Below are positions 25,240 through 34,419 of a stretch of DNA of 64,000 bases, piece after piece. Under the pieces are notes generated by a model. The model was not told where the DNA came from and made no database searches. It saw only the letters and a program-made list of their open reading frames with translations. The stretch comes from PALSA-505 sp036495485 (GTDB lineage Bacteria; Actinomycetota; Actinomycetes; Streptosporangiales; Streptosporangiaceae). Numbering within the stretch: the first letter of the stretch is position 1; every line of letters starts with the position of its first letter. Location: positions 19,951 to 83,950 of the forward strand of contig DASXMU010000193.1 in the NCBI GenBank assembly GCA_036495485.1, in the 5' to 3' direction. The position numbers were made by a program, and so were the translations under genes.

Positions 25240-26166
25240 ATGCCCATACCGCTCACCGGTACGCAATACGAGATCGCCGCGGGCGACTATTTCGCGGTCG
25301 TGACCGAGCTCGGCGCGGGCCTGCGCCAGCTGCACCACCGCGGCGAGCCGCTGGCCGCTGGTTACGATGCCGCCGAGCTGCCGCCAGCCGCCGCGGGCGC
25401 ACTGCTCGCCCCGTGGCCGAACCGGGTGGACCGGGGCAGGTACACCTTCGACGGCAGGCAGTTCCAGCTCGACCTCAGCGAGCCCGCCGCCGGCAACGCG
25501 ATCCACGGCCTGACCCGGTGGGCGAACTGGCATCAGGCCCTCGCCGAGAGCGACCGCGTGCTGCTGCAGCTGGTGCTGCTCGGCCGCCCCGGCTACCCGT
25601 TCTGCCTGCTGCTCGAGGCGGACTACCGGCTGGATCCGGCCACCGGCCTGCACGTCCAGATAACCGCCCGCAACGAGGGCGCGGCCCCGGCCCCCTATGG
25701 CACCGGCTCACACCCGTACCTGACCACCGGGACACCGCACATCGACGAGTGCGAGCTGACCCTCCCGGTGTCCCAGTGGCTGCCGTCCGGCGAGCGCGGC
25801 ATCCCGGCGGGGCCACCGCAGGACGTCGAGGGCACCCCGTTCGACTACCGCGCCCACCGCCTCATCGGCGGCACCCGGCTGGACAACGCCTTCACCGGCC
25901 TGGCCCGCGGCCAGGACGGCCTGGCCCGCGTCCGGCTGACCAGCCAGCAACGTGGCGCCAGCCTCTGGGTGGACGAGGGCTACCGCTGGCTGCAGGTCTT
26001 CACCGGCGACCCGCTGGATGAGCCCCATCGCCGGCGTGCGCTGGCGGTCGAGCCGATGACCTGCCCGCCCAATGCCTTCGTCACCGGCACCGACCTGCTC
26101 ACCCTGGATCCCGGCGCCACTGCCCGCAGCTCCTGGGGAGTACAGGCCCTCCCCGGCCGCGCCTGA
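25240..26166 (+). CDS. Aldose 1-epimerase family protein
   Basis: Cytosolic mutarotase-fold enzyme, 308 residues, interconverting anomers of hexoses or related sugars. Sugar-binding and catalytic residues: LAPWPNRVDRGRYTFDG, NAIHGLTRWANW (His), YGTGSHPYLTTG (general-acid His), and ALAVEPMTCPPNAF (catalytic Glu). This matches the GalM/YihR-like subfamily of actinobacteria. The sugar is unknown. It may serve the sugar import system 4 kb downstream, though there is no operon link. Ends directly before an AT-rich and repeat-bearing gap. Confidence 0.9.
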   Translation: MPIPLTGTQYEIAAGDYFAVVTELGAGLRQLHHRGEPLAAGYDAAELPPAAAGALLAPWPNRVDRGRYTFDGRQFQLDLSEPAAGNAIHGLTRWANWHQALAESDRVLLQLVLLGRPGYPFCLLLEADYRLDPATGLHVQITARNEGAAPAPYGTGSHPYLTTGTPHIDECELTLPVSQWLPSGERGIPAGPPQDVEGTPFDYRAHRLIGGTRLDNAFTGLARGQDGLARVRLTSQQRGASLWVDEGYRWLQVFTGDPLDEPHRRRALAVEPMTCPPNAFVTGTDLLTLDPGATARSSWGVQALPGRA

Positions 26167-26636
26167 GGTATCCATACATTTCTGGAGAAAGAAAGAAATC
26201 GCCCAACGGCCCATGAACCCAACCGCTCCCGTGCCCCCGCAAGGAGGCTGACCGTCCACTACGGACCCCGTCCGGTCCAGGGTGCCGGTATGGCTCATCG
26301 CCCCCGTGTTGTCGAAGTGCCATCGACCACCACCCAGTGATGTCGAAGTGCCATCGACACCACAGGCCACGCGGAGCCGGGCCGACTGGACACAGAACAG
26401 AACGACACCACCACCCAGTGACGTCAAAGTGCCACCGACCACCACCCAGTGACGTCGAAGTGCCACCGACCACCACCCAGTGATGTCAAAGTGCCACCGA
26501 CCACCACCCAGTGACGTCGAAGTGCCACCGACACCACAGGCCACGCGGAGCCAGACGGGCTGGACGCAGAACATAGTGGCGCCTCCGCAAGGTGGCTGAC
26601 CTGCGGCTATGGATCCTGACCGGGCCGGATCGTGGG
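26167..26636. other. Intergenic region holding a nested repeat block
   Basis: 470 bp between convergent genes. An AT-rich segment at 26170-26200 has an ATTTCT/AGAAAT inverted repeat (26178-26199). The remainder is repeat DNA (26306-26572) flanked by two related segments around 26240 and 26585 that both contain CCGCAAGGnGGCTGACC. A long minus-strand open frame crosses it, but its peptide simply mirrors the repeats, and I see no gene. Confidence 0.65.
26306..26572. repeat. 31-bp tandem repeat array, two nested blocks
   Basis: Units start at 26306, 26337 (truncated), 26418, 26449, 26480 and 26511 (truncated). Each begins GTGACGTC (or GTGTTGTC, GTGATGTC), followed by AAGTGCCACCGACC, and ends in ACCACCCA, with 1-4 differences between copies. 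After each run comes the same tail of about 42 bp (26356-26398 and 26531-26572: CACCACAGGCCACGCGGAGCC...GAAC). The structure is (unit)2-tail-(unit)4-tail. Units are contiguous with no spacers, so it is not CRISPR. Confidence 0.88.
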
Positions 26637-27236
26637 TTATCGGCGTGGTTGCTGTCGGCCTTCGGCTGCGCGGCTGATCCGGATTAGGTCCTCGGGGGTG
26701 TCGACGTCGTCCGGGCTGCCGGTGTCCCCGCACTCGACCAGGGTGACCAGCTCGCGGTGGCTGCGCAGGAACGGGCGCGCGCCGGTGTCGCCGGCTGAGC
26801 TGGCGATCAGCTCCGGCCAGTGCACCCGGGCGATCAGGACGGGGTTGCGCGGCTGGCCGTGGTAGGCCGCCACGGCCACCTCGGCTCCCCCGGCGTGGGC
26901 CGCGATGAGCCTGCGGACCGCCTCCGGGCCGATCAGCGGCTGGTCCGCCAGGGCGATCACGGCGGCCGAGACGGTCCCCGGCAGGGCAGTCAGCCCCGTG
27001 ACCAGCGACGATCCCATACCGCTGCGCCAGTCCGGGTTGTGCACGGCCAGCGCGCCTGGCGGCTCGATCATGGCCGCGCCGGTGACGACGACCACCGGGG
27101 CCGCGCCACCAGCCCGCAGCAGGGCGATCCCACGGTCGGCGAGGCTCTGCCCAGCTATGGTGACCAGCGCCTTGGGGCGGCCGAGCCGGGATCCCCCGCC
27201 CGCCGCCAGCAGCAGGCCCGCCACCCGTGTTCGCAT
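26637..27236 (-). CDS. MocA-like molybdenum cofactor nucleotidyltransferase
   Basis: 199-residue NTP-transferase-fold protein: AGLLLAAGGGSRLGRPKALVTIAG (nucleotide-binding glycine loop with RxGxxK), AVIALADQPLIGPEAVRRLI (metal-binding ALADQP), YHGQPRNPVLIARVHW. This resembles MocA/MobA-like enzymes that add CMP or GMP to molybdopterin for xanthine-dehydrogenase-type enzymes. An XdhC-family gene lies 1.3 kb away, supporting a role in molybdo-hydroxylase maturation, although no xdh structural gene is in the window. Confidence 0.85.
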   Translation of the reverse strand: MRTRVAGLLLAAGGGSRLGRPKALVTIAGQSLADRGIALLRAGGAAPVVVVTGAAMIEPPGALAVHNPDWRSGMGSSLVTGLTALPGTVSAAVIALADQPLIGPEAVRRLIAAHAGGAEVAVAAYHGQPRNPVLIARVHWPELIASSAGDTGARPFLRSHRELVTLVECGDTGSPDDVDTPEDLIRISRAAEGRQQPRR

Positions 27237-27483
27237 GGCAACAAGTGTTTATTCGAAACTCGCGTCAGGCAAATTTACGCCCGGTGCTCGCACGCTGACC
27301 GGCCCGATCGCTCGCGCAGGCCGTTCGGGGCCGCACTCGCGGTGCGGTCTTGCTTGACGCTCGGGGGTACCGGCGCCGATCTATGGCAGGAACCGCGCAT
27401 ACCGCGAGGTTTGTTCTAAACCCTCCGGCGGGACTGCATGCTGCGGGCCAAGCTCGGGCGTGAAGATCGCGATTGTGTTTTGA

Positions 27484-28326
27484 ATGAGCCCGCGAACCTG
27501 CACGTATGATGTGGCCGTGGATGATCATGAGGAGTCCGCGAGTACGTTCGACACGTCACGGCCCAACGTCGCGCGTGTCTACGACTACCTCCTCGGCGGA
27601 AAGGACAACTACGCCGCCGACCGGGCTCTGGGCAACCAGATCATCGCGACCCTGCCCACCGTCCAGGTCGGGGTGCGGGCGCAGCGTGCGCTGCTCAGCC
27701 GGGTGGTCCGCTACCTGGTGCGCGACGCCGGCATCAGGCAGCTCATCGACATCGGCTCCGGGCTGCCCACGGCGGAGAACGTGCACGAGATCGCGCACCG
27801 GTACGCCCCGGAAAGCCGGGTGGCCTACATCGACAACGACCCGATCGTGCTGGCCCACGCCAGGGCGCTGCTGGCCCACGACACCACGACCATCGCCGTC
27901 GACGGCGACCTGTGCGAGCCCACCACCATCCTGGAGAACCCCGAGATCCTCGGCCACCTCGACTGGGACGAGCCGATCGGCCTGCTGCTGTGCGGCATCC
28001 TGCACTACGTCCTGGACGACGAGCGTCCCGGCGAGGTCATCAGGGCGCTGTCTGACGGGCTGCCGTCCGGCAGTTACGTGTTCATCCACCACCTGCTCGA
28101 CTCCGGTGACCCCGAGGGGGCAGACCTGCAGGCCTCCATGGTCAAGGGCCTGGGCCGGGTCCAGTTCCGCACCATGGACCAGATCCGCGCCTTCTTCGGC
28201 GGCCTCGAGCTCGTCGAGCCCGGCCTGGTACTGGTGCCCGACTGGCGCCCCAGCATCAACACGCCCAGCGCCCACGACGTCCCCGTGCTCCGGCTCGCCT
28301 GCGCCGGAGTGGCCGGGAAACCATAA
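27484..28326 (+). CDS. SAM-dependent methyltransferase (Methyltransf_19/DUF574)
   Basis: 280 residues. VARVYDYLLGGKDNYAADR is the hallmark of this actinobacterial family, which is greatly multiplied in Streptosporangiales. SAM-binding region: LIDIGSGLPTAENVHEIAHRYAPESRVAYIDNDPIVLAHARALL, then ILCGILHYVLDDE-type motif IV (LLLCGILHYVL) and YVFIHHLL. The start could be ATG 27484 or GTG 27517. Substrate unknown. It sits divergent from the MocA-like gene and convergent with xdhC. Confidence 0.88.
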   Translation: MSPRTCTYDVAVDDHEESASTFDTSRPNVARVYDYLLGGKDNYAADRALGNQIIATLPTVQVGVRAQRALLSRVVRYLVRDAGIRQLIDIGSGLPTAENVHEIAHRYAPESRVAYIDNDPIVLAHARALLAHDTTTIAVDGDLCEPTTILENPEILGHLDWDEPIGLLLCGILHYVLDDERPGEVIRALSDGLPSGSYVFIHHLLDSGDPEGADLQASMVKGLGRVQFRTMDQIRAFFGGLELVEPGLVLVPDWRPSINTPSAHDVPVLRLACAGVAGKP

Positions 28327-28476
28327 TCCCAGCGCTGAGCCGGACGCGAAAATCGCATCAGGCAAAATTACCCGCGTGGCAGCTCAATTGCGCGCAAAGA
28401 TAGTGCGGTGCGCCAGCAAAAATGGTAACGGGAGCCATTATCGGTACTGCGGCCTGGAACACAGCCGTCACTCTCG

Positions 28477-28585
28477 GTGGATGCGGCTGGGCGCGGTCGG
28501 TCAGCCGTGGTGGATGCGGCTGGGCGCGGTCGGTCAGCCGTGGTGGATGCGGCTAGGCGCGGTCGGTCAGCCGTGGTGGATGCGG
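28477..28585. repeat. 33-bp tandem repeats spanning the xdhC stop codon
   Basis: Three full copies (28477-28509, 28510-28542, 28543-28575) and a 10-bp partial one. Each opens GTGGATGCGGCT and ends TCAGCCGTG, with one mismatch in copy three. The unit contains the last codons (RIHHG) and stop of xdhC on the minus strand, so the gene end has been duplicated downstream. Confidence 0.92.
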
Positions 28586-29673
28586 CCGTCGGTCTGGGTG
28601 AGCGGCATGCCGGATCCGCCCCAGCGGAGCTGGATGAGCTCGGCCGCGACCGACACGGCGGTCTCCTCCGGGGTGCGGGCGCCGAGGTCGAGCCCGATCG
28701 GTGAGCGCAGCCTGGCCAGCTCCTCCCCGGTCAGCCCGCGCTCGCGCAGCCGGTCGATCCGGTCGGTGTGAGTCCGCCTGCTGCCCATCGCGCCGATATA
28801 ACCCGCCGGGGTGCGCAGCGCCACCTCGAGCAGCGGCACGTCGAACTTGGGGTCGTGGGTGAGCACGCAGATGACCGTCCGCTGGTCGACGTCGACCCCG
28901 GCCAGGTACCGGTGCGGCCAGTCGACCACGACCTCGTCGGCGTCGGGGAATCTGGCCGGCGTGGCGAACAGCCCGCGAGCATCGCACACGGTCACGTGGT
29001 AGCCGAGGAACTTGCCGACCCTGGCCACGGCCGCGGCGAAGTCGATCGCGCCGAAGACCAGCATCCGCGGCGGCGGCGCGAACGAGTTGACGAACACGCT
29101 CAGCTCGTCGCCGCGCCGTTCCCCGTGCGCGCCGTAGCGCCGCACCCCGGTCAGCCCCTGGGCCAGCATGCCCCTGACGTCGTCGTCCACCGCGGCGTCC
29201 AGCCGGTTCCCTGAGCCCAGGCTGGCCGGCCCGGTCACGCCGCTGCCCCAGATGACCCGCCGCGCGCCCACGTTGCCAGGCCCGGCGATCACGGTCGCCA
29301 CGGCGACCGGGTCGCCACGGCTCACCGCTGCAGCCACCTCGCCCAGTTCGGCGAACCGCTCGGCGTCCACCCGCTCGACGAACACGTCGAGGATTCCGCC
29401 ACAGGTCAGACCCACCGCGAACGCGTCGTCGTCGCTGACACCATAGGTCTGCAGGACGGGCACGCCGCTCTGGATGACCTCGCTGGCAAGCTCGTACACC
29501 GCTCCCTCGACGCAACCGCCGGAGATGCTGCCGACCACCTCGCCGTCCGCCGAAACCGCGAGCGCTGCACCGGCCTCCCGCGGTGCGCTACGGTAGGTCC
29601 GGACGAGGGTGGCAAGACCGAACGTCTCCCCCGAGTCCCACCATTTGGCGATGGGGTTGAGGATGTCACGCAT
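28567..29673 (-). CDS. XdhC/CoxI-family molybdoenzyme maturation factor
   Basis: 368 residues. XdhC binds sulfurated molybdenum cofactor and protects or inserts it into xanthine dehydrogenase-type enzymes. The N-domain has GSISGGCVEGAVYELA (conserved Cys) and GLTCGGILDVFVE. The C-domain is Rossmann-like: PRMLVFGAIDFAAAVARVGKFLGYHVTVCDARGLFATPARFPDADEVVVDWP, VICVLTHDPKFDVPLLEVAL, YIGAMGSRRTHTDR, and GLDLGARTPEETAVSVAAELIQLRW. Works plausibly with the MocA-like protein nearby. The last codons lie inside a 33-bp tandem repeat. Confidence 0.9.
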   Translation of the reverse strand: MRDILNPIAKWWDSGETFGLATLVRTYRSAPREAGAALAVSADGEVVGSISGGCVEGAVYELASEVIQSGVPVLQTYGVSDDDAFAVGLTCGGILDVFVERVDAERFAELGEVAAAVSRGDPVAVATVIAGPGNVGARRVIWGSGVTGPASLGSGNRLDAAVDDDVRGMLAQGLTGVRRYGAHGERRGDELSVFVNSFAPPPRMLVFGAIDFAAAVARVGKFLGYHVTVCDARGLFATPARFPDADEVVVDWPHRYLAGVDVDQRTVICVLTHDPKFDVPLLEVALRTPAGYIGAMGSRRTHTDRIDRLRERGLTGEELARLRSPIGLDLGARTPEETAVSVAAELIQLRWGGSGMPLTQTDGRIHHG

Positions 29674-29847
29674 AACCCACCCACCTGGCTGACATCTCTC
29701 CAGCCTACGTCCACCGGCGTCAATTACCCATCGTCATCAGCAGCAAACGTATTCATGTTAAATCTTGCGACACTCCGTGTGACAGCCATTCGAGAACGTG
29801 GATGTTGGTTAATGTTCCCTCTACGTTGATCCCTTGTTACCGGATGG

Positions 29848-29860
29848 GTAAACGCTTTAC
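29848..29860. promoter_or_regulatory. LacI-type operator candidate before the ABC sugar operon
   Basis: GTAAACGCTTTAC: 5-bp arms GTAAA/TTTAC around CGC, 60 bp before the solute-binding protein start. The centre resembles LacI/GalR-family operators (TnnAAnCGnTTnnA style), which often control such importers. No LacI-family gene is in this window. Confidence 0.5.
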
Positions 29861-29919
29861 GGTTGCAGGAACGGCGCAGTGATGCGGGTGCGTAGACGCA
29901 CCGCTCCGTGGGAGGCACC

Positions 29920-31257
29920 ATGATCGTTATGCATGATCATCAGGCCAGATCACCCCGGCGCGCCCAGCCGCGGATCCTCGGGCGGTCGGCCCGGGGCCGT
30001 CTCATCACCGGGATGGTCGTCTGCACACTGGGCTCCTCGATGCTGGCGGCCTGCGGCAGCAGCGGCGGCGGCTCGGGAAGCGGCCCGGTGACGCTGAACT
30101 TCTATGACGCCCCGGACACCTCGGGCGCTACCCAGAAGGTGGTCAACGACTGCAGCGCGCAGGGCCACGGGAAATACACGATCTCCTATCAGCAACTGTC
30201 AACCTCGTCGGACCTGCAGCGGCAGCAGATGGCCCGGCGGCTGGCAGCCCGCGACAACTCTATCGACATCCTGGGTCTCGACGTGACCTGGGAGGCCGAG
30301 TTCGCCGAGGCCGGCTGGATCGCGCCATGGGCCGGCGTGTTCAAGCAGGAGGCCGAGACCGGAACGCTGAAACCGGCGCTGGATACCGCGATCTGGCACA
30401 ACCAGCTCGTCGCGGTCCCGGACAACAGCAACACCCAGTTGCTCTGGTACCGCTCTGACCTGGTCAAGACCCCACCGACGACCTGGGCGCAGATGTTCGC
30501 CGACTCGGCCCAGCTGGCCAAGGAGGGCAAGCCGCATCTGATCGAGATCCAGGGCGCGCAGTACGAGGGCATCACCGTCTGGTTCAACACGCTTCTGACC
30601 AGCGCGGGCGGCAGCGTGCTGAACGGCAGCGACACCAAGGCAACGCTCGGCGCGCCCGCCGTCAAGGCGCTGTCCATCATGCATCAGCTCGCCACCTCGA
30701 ACGCGGCCGACCCCTCGCTGGATGTCCAGGAGGAGAACGACAACCGGCTGGCGATGGAGGCCGGCACGGCGGCGTTCGAGCTGAACTACCCATTCGTCTA
30801 TCCGGCCATGAAGTCGGACAACCCAACGCTGTTCAAGAGCTTCAAGTGGGCGCCCTACCCGGAAGTCATCCCGGGCAAGCCGGCCAGCGTGACGATCGGC
30901 GGCACGGATCTCGCGGTCAGCTCGTACTCGCTGCACAAGAGCCTCGCCTTCCAGGCGGCGCTGTGCCTGCGGGACAAGGCCAGCCAGTTGATCAGCGCCA
31001 CGGTCGGCGGCCTGCCCCCGACGCTGGCCAGCCTGTACAGCGATCCGGCGATGTTCTCCGCCTACCCGTTCCACGCCGACACCGAGCGCGCTCTGGCGAC
31101 GGCGAGCGTCCGGCCGAAGACGCCCGAGTACCAGATCGTGTCCATTGCCATCTCGCACCTGGTGTCGCCGCCTGGCAGCATCAACCCGGCGAGCACCGAG
31201 AAGAGCATGGTCAGCCAGGTCAACAACGCCCTGCAGGAGAAGGGACTGGTCCCGTGA
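29920..31257 (+). CDS. Sugar ABC transporter substrate-binding lipoprotein
   Basis: Extracytoplasmic solute-binding protein of the type-1 (maltose/trehalose) family, 445 residues. Long basic N-terminus, hydrophobic segment and lipobox MLAAC place the lipidated cysteine at about residue 45, followed by a Ser/Gly linker. ATG 29920 has GGGAGG 4 nt upstream; ATG 29929 is an alternative. Family features: DILGLDVTWEAEFAEAGWIAPW, GQLVAVPDNSNTQLLWYRSDLV-like ligand-loop residues, MEAGTAAFELNYPF and VTIGGTDLAVSSYSL. First gene of a four-gene importer; resembles LpqY-like alpha-glucoside binders. Confidence 0.92.
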   Translation: MIVMHDHQARSPRRAQPRILGRSARGRLITGMVVCTLGSSMLAACGSSGGGSGSGPVTLNFYDAPDTSGATQKVVNDCSAQGHGKYTISYQQLSTSSDLQRQQMARRLAARDNSIDILGLDVTWEAEFAEAGWIAPWAGVFKQEAETGTLKPALDTAIWHNQLVAVPDNSNTQLLWYRSDLVKTPPTTWAQMFADSAQLAKEGKPHLIEIQGAQYEGITVWFNTLLTSAGGSVLNGSDTKATLGAPAVKALSIMHQLATSNAADPSLDVQEENDNRLAMEAGTAAFELNYPFVYPAMKSDNPTLFKSFKWAPYPEVIPGKPASVTIGGTDLAVSSYSLHKSLAFQAALCLRDKASQLISATVGGLPPTLASLYSDPAMFSAYPFHADTERALATASVRPKTPEYQIVSIAISHLVSPPGSINPASTEKSMVSQVNNALQEKGLVP

Positions 31258-31306
31258 GCAGCCACTGCGCAGGCCGCGGCCTGGCCGCGAGGAAAGGGAG
31301 GGGCCG

Positions 31307-32257
31307 ATGAGCACCAGTACCCAGACGACCGCCGTCGGTGCATCGCCCGGGGCGTCGGGGAAGGGCCGCCGGCAACTGTCGGAGGGCGCCAGGGCCGAGC
31401 GCAGGCTCGGCTGGCTGCTGTGCGCCCCCGCGGTCATCGTCATGCTCGCCGTCACCGGCTACCCGATCATCTACGCCATCTACCTGTCGCTGGAGAAGTA
31501 CAACCTGGCCCTGCCGAACGCGGTCAAGTTCGTCGGGCTCAGCAACTACGGCGCGGTGCTCTCCTCCCCGTACTGGTGGCATGCGCTGGTGGTGACGCTG
31601 ATCATCATGGTCGTCTCGGTGGTCATCGAACTCGTGCTCGGCATGCTGCTGGCGCTGCTCATGCACCGGACACCGTTCGGCCGGGGCAGCGTCCGCACCG
31701 CCGCGCTCATCCCATACGGGATCGTGACCGTGGCCGCCGCCTACAGCTGGGACTACGCCTGGACCCCGAGCACCGGCTACCTGTCCTCGGCCTTCGGCAA
31801 CAGCGCTCCGCTGACCTCCACGGTCCCGGCGGTCGCGGTCATCATCCTGGCCGAGGTGTGGAAGACCACACCGTTCATGGCACTGCTGCTGCTGGCCGGG
31901 CTCTCGCTGGTGCCCGAGGACCTGCAGAAGGCAGCCAAGATGGACGGGGCGTCCGCCTGGCAGCGGTTCATGAAGATCACGGTTCCACTGATGAAACCGG
32001 CCATCCTGGTCGCGCTGCTGTTCCGCAGCCTGGACGCCTTCCGGATCTTCGACAACATCTGGATCCTGACCCAGGGCAGTAACGGCACTGGGTCGGTGTC
32101 CATCCTCGGCTACGACAACCTGTTCAACGCGCTGAACCTGGGTATCGGGTCGGCGATCTCGGTGCTTATCTTCATCTGCGTGGCGATCATCGCGGTGCTG
32201 TTCATCATCGGCTTCGGCGCGGCGGCACCCGGTTCGAACCTGGAGGGGAGCCGTTAA
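31307..32257 (+). CDS. Sugar ABC transporter permease (MalF/SugA-like)
   Basis: 316 residues from ATG 31307, preceded by AAGGGAGGGG. Six hydrophobic helices. The EAA loop for ATPase docking is LQKAAKMDGASAWQRFMKITVPLMKPAI. The pre-helical N-terminus is Ser/Thr/Gly-rich and cytoplasmic. Ends GSNLEGSR, with its TAA sharing one base with the next ATG (TAATG), so the permeases are translationally coupled. Confidence 0.93.
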   Translation: MSTSTQTTAVGASPGASGKGRRQLSEGARAERRLGWLLCAPAVIVMLAVTGYPIIYAIYLSLEKYNLALPNAVKFVGLSNYGAVLSSPYWWHALVVTLIIMVVSVVIELVLGMLLALLMHRTPFGRGSVRTAALIPYGIVTVAAAYSWDYAWTPSTGYLSSAFGNSAPLTSTVPAVAVIILAEVWKTTPFMALLLLAGLSLVPEDLQKAAKMDGASAWQRFMKITVPLMKPAILVALLFRSLDAFRIFDNIWILTQGSNGTGSVSILGYDNLFNALNLGIGSAISVLIFICVAIIAVLFIIGFGAAAPGSNLEGSR

Positions 32258-33096
32258 TGGCCGCCATTGCCACTACCACCAGGCAGAAATTCGGCTGGGG
32301 CACGGCGAACCTGGTCGCCGTGGCGCTGGCGATCATCCCGGTCCTGTGGATCGCCTCGCTGTCGTTCAAGACCCCCGGGTCGATCACCGACCCCAGCTTC
32401 TGGCCGGCCCAGTGGACCTTGGGCAACTACCGCGGAATCCTCACCACGTCCCAGTTCATCGAGCCGCTGCTCAACTCGATCGGCATCGGCCTGATCGCCA
32501 CGTTCATCGCCGTGCTGCTGGCCTCGCTGGCCGCCTACGCGGTGGCCAGGCTGGCCTTCCCCGGCAAGGGCCTGCTGATCGGGGTCGCGCTGCTGATCGC
32601 GATGTTCCCGCAGATCTCGCTGGTCATCCCGATCTTCAACATCGAGCGGGCACTCTACCTGTTCAATTCCTGGCCCGGGCTGATCATTCCTTACGTCGCC
32701 TTCGGCCTGCCGATGGGCATCTACATCCTCTCGGCGTTCTTCCGCGAGATCCCCTGGGAACTCGAGAAGGCGGCGAAGATGGACGGGGCCACGCCGTACC
32801 AGGCATTCACGAAGGTGATCGCCCCGCTGGCGGCGCCCGGCATGGTCACCACCGCGATCCTGGTGTTCCTGTACGCATGGAACGAGTTCCTGTTCGCTTT
32901 CTCGCTGACCTCGACGCTCAGCTCCAGGACCGCGCCGGCCGCGCTGGCGTTCTTCAGCGGCAGCTCGCAGTTCACCACGCCGACCGGCCCCATCTCGGCC
33001 GCGGCCGTCGTCATCACGATTCCGATCATCATCTTCGTGCTGTTCTTCCAGCGCCGGATCGTCGCCGGGCTCACCTCCGGCGCGGTCAAGGGCTAG
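32257..33096 (+). CDS. Sugar ABC transporter permease (MalG/SugB-like)
   Basis: 279 residues, six helices, EAA loop LEKAAKMDGATPYQAFTKVIAPLAAPGM. The WNEFLFAFSLTS segment after helix five is typical of MalG-type permeases. Heterodimerises with the preceding permease. The ATPase gene follows after 24 bp. Confidence 0.93.
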   Translation: MAAIATTTRQKFGWGTANLVAVALAIIPVLWIASLSFKTPGSITDPSFWPAQWTLGNYRGILTTSQFIEPLLNSIGIGLIATFIAVLLASLAAYAVARLAFPGKGLLIGVALLIAMFPQISLVIPIFNIERALYLFNSWPGLIIPYVAFGLPMGIYILSAFFREIPWELEKAAKMDGATPYQAFTKVIAPLAAPGMVTTAILVFLYAWNEFLFAFSLTSTLSSRTAPAALAFFSGSSQFTTPTGPISAAAVVITIPIIIFVLFFQRRIVAGLTSGAVKG

Positions 33097-33120
33097 CAGC
33101 GGGATCCAAGGGAGAGATCA

Positions 33121-34410
33121 GTGGCTGACATCGTTCTGGATCAGGTCACAAAGCGGTTCCCCGACGGGGCGCTGGCGGTCGACAAGATGGACCTGACCAT
33201 CGCCGATGGAGAGTTTGTCATCCTGGTCGGGCCGTCCGGCTGCGGGAAGTCGACCACGCTCAACATGATCGCGGGCCTGGAGGACATCAGCGCGGGCGAG
33301 CTGCGGATCGGCGGCAAGGTCGTCAACGACAAGGCGCCGAAGGACCGTGACATCGCCATGGTCTTCCAGAGCTACGCCCTGTACCCGCACATGACCGTGC
33401 GGGAGAACATGGGCTTCGCGCTGAAGCTGGCCAAGACGCCCAAGAGCGTCATCGACGAGAAGGTCAACGAGGCGGCCCAGATCCTGGATCTGACCCAGCA
33501 CCTGGACCGCAAGCCGGCCAACCTGTCCGGTGGCCAGCGGCAGCGGGTGGCGATGGGCCGGGCGATCGTCCGCGACCCGGCCGCGTTCCTGATGGACGAG
33601 CCGCTGTCCAACCTGGACGCCAAGCTGCGCGTGCAGATGCGCACCGAGGTGTCCAGGATCCAGCGCAGGCTGGGCACCACCATGGTCTACGTGACCCACG
33701 ACCAGACCGAGGCGATGACCCTCGGCGACCGGGTCGCGGTCATGCGGACCGGCCTGCTGCAGCAGGTGGCGTCCCCGCAGGAGCTCTACGACCGGCCGGT
33801 CAACCTGTTCGTGGCCGGCTTCATCGGCTCGCCGGCGATGAACTTCATGGCCGGCACGATCGAGTCCGATGGCCTGCGCACCTCGATCGGGCTCATCCCG
33901 GTGTCCGGCGAGGTCCGCCAGGCGCTGGAGCGGTCCAACGTGGGCCGCGAGATCATCGTGGGCATCCGGCCGGAGAACTTCGAGGACGTCGCGCTGGTGT
34001 CCGCCGACATCCTGCCGAACGGGATCACCTTCCAGGCCACCGTCGACGTCGTCGAGTCCCTGGGCGCGGAGAAGTACGTCTACTTCAGCCGCGAGCTCGG
34101 CCAGGCGGTGAACGTGGCCGAACTGGAGGAGCTGGCCAGGGACTCCGGCCGGGCCGACACCGGCTCGACCACCGAGACCGTGGTCGCCAGGATCGATCCC
34201 GCCACCCGGATCACCGAGGGAGAGACCGCCCAGATGTGGGCCGACGTGCGCGCGGTGCACGTGTTCGACCCGGGCACCGGCCTGAACCTCACCCTGGGCG
34301 GTGGCGCCCCCGGTGCCCCGGCCGCCCCGGCCGGCGGCGGCGCGGCCGAGCCGGCCGCCCCGGCGTCCGAGCAGACCACCGGGGCGGAGGCCGACGCCGA
34401 CTCGATCTGA
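33121..34410 (+). CDS. Sugar ABC transporter ATPase (UgpC/MsmK-like)
   Basis: 429 residues from GTG 33121 (AAGGGAGAG upstream). Nucleotide-binding domain: Walker A GPSGCGKST, Q-loop MVFQSYALYPHMTV, signature LSGGQRQRVAMGRA, Walker B FLMDEPLSNLD, and H-loop VYVTHDQTEAMT. The C-terminal TOBE-type regulatory region (IGIRPENFEDV-like VGIRPENFEDVAL) is typical of the shared carbohydrate ATPases. The extreme C-terminus is a 40-residue Ala/Pro/Gly tail absent from most relatives. Having its own ATPase in the operon makes this a self-contained importer. Confidence 0.94.
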   Translation: MADIVLDQVTKRFPDGALAVDKMDLTIADGEFVILVGPSGCGKSTTLNMIAGLEDISAGELRIGGKVVNDKAPKDRDIAMVFQSYALYPHMTVRENMGFALKLAKTPKSVIDEKVNEAAQILDLTQHLDRKPANLSGGQRQRVAMGRAIVRDPAAFLMDEPLSNLDAKLRVQMRTEVSRIQRRLGTTMVYVTHDQTEAMTLGDRVAVMRTGLLQQVASPQELYDRPVNLFVAGFIGSPAMNFMAGTIESDGLRTSIGLIPVSGEVRQALERSNVGREIIVGIRPENFEDVALVSADILPNGITFQATVDVVESLGAEKYVYFSRELGQAVNVAELEELARDSGRADTGSTTETVVARIDPATRITEGETAQMWADVRAVHVFDPGTGLNLTLGGGAPGAPAAPAGGGAAEPAAPASEQTTGAEADADSI

Positions 34411-34419
34411 CACCACAGC

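Noticed and set aside
26306..26572. CRISPR array
   Set aside because: The 31-bp units are directly adjacent with no unique spacers, and no cas genes are present.
25708..26733. 341-codon minus-strand open frame across the 31-bp repeats
   Set aside because: The peptide simply repeats the DNA repeat unit and then runs antisense into the aldose epimerase gene.
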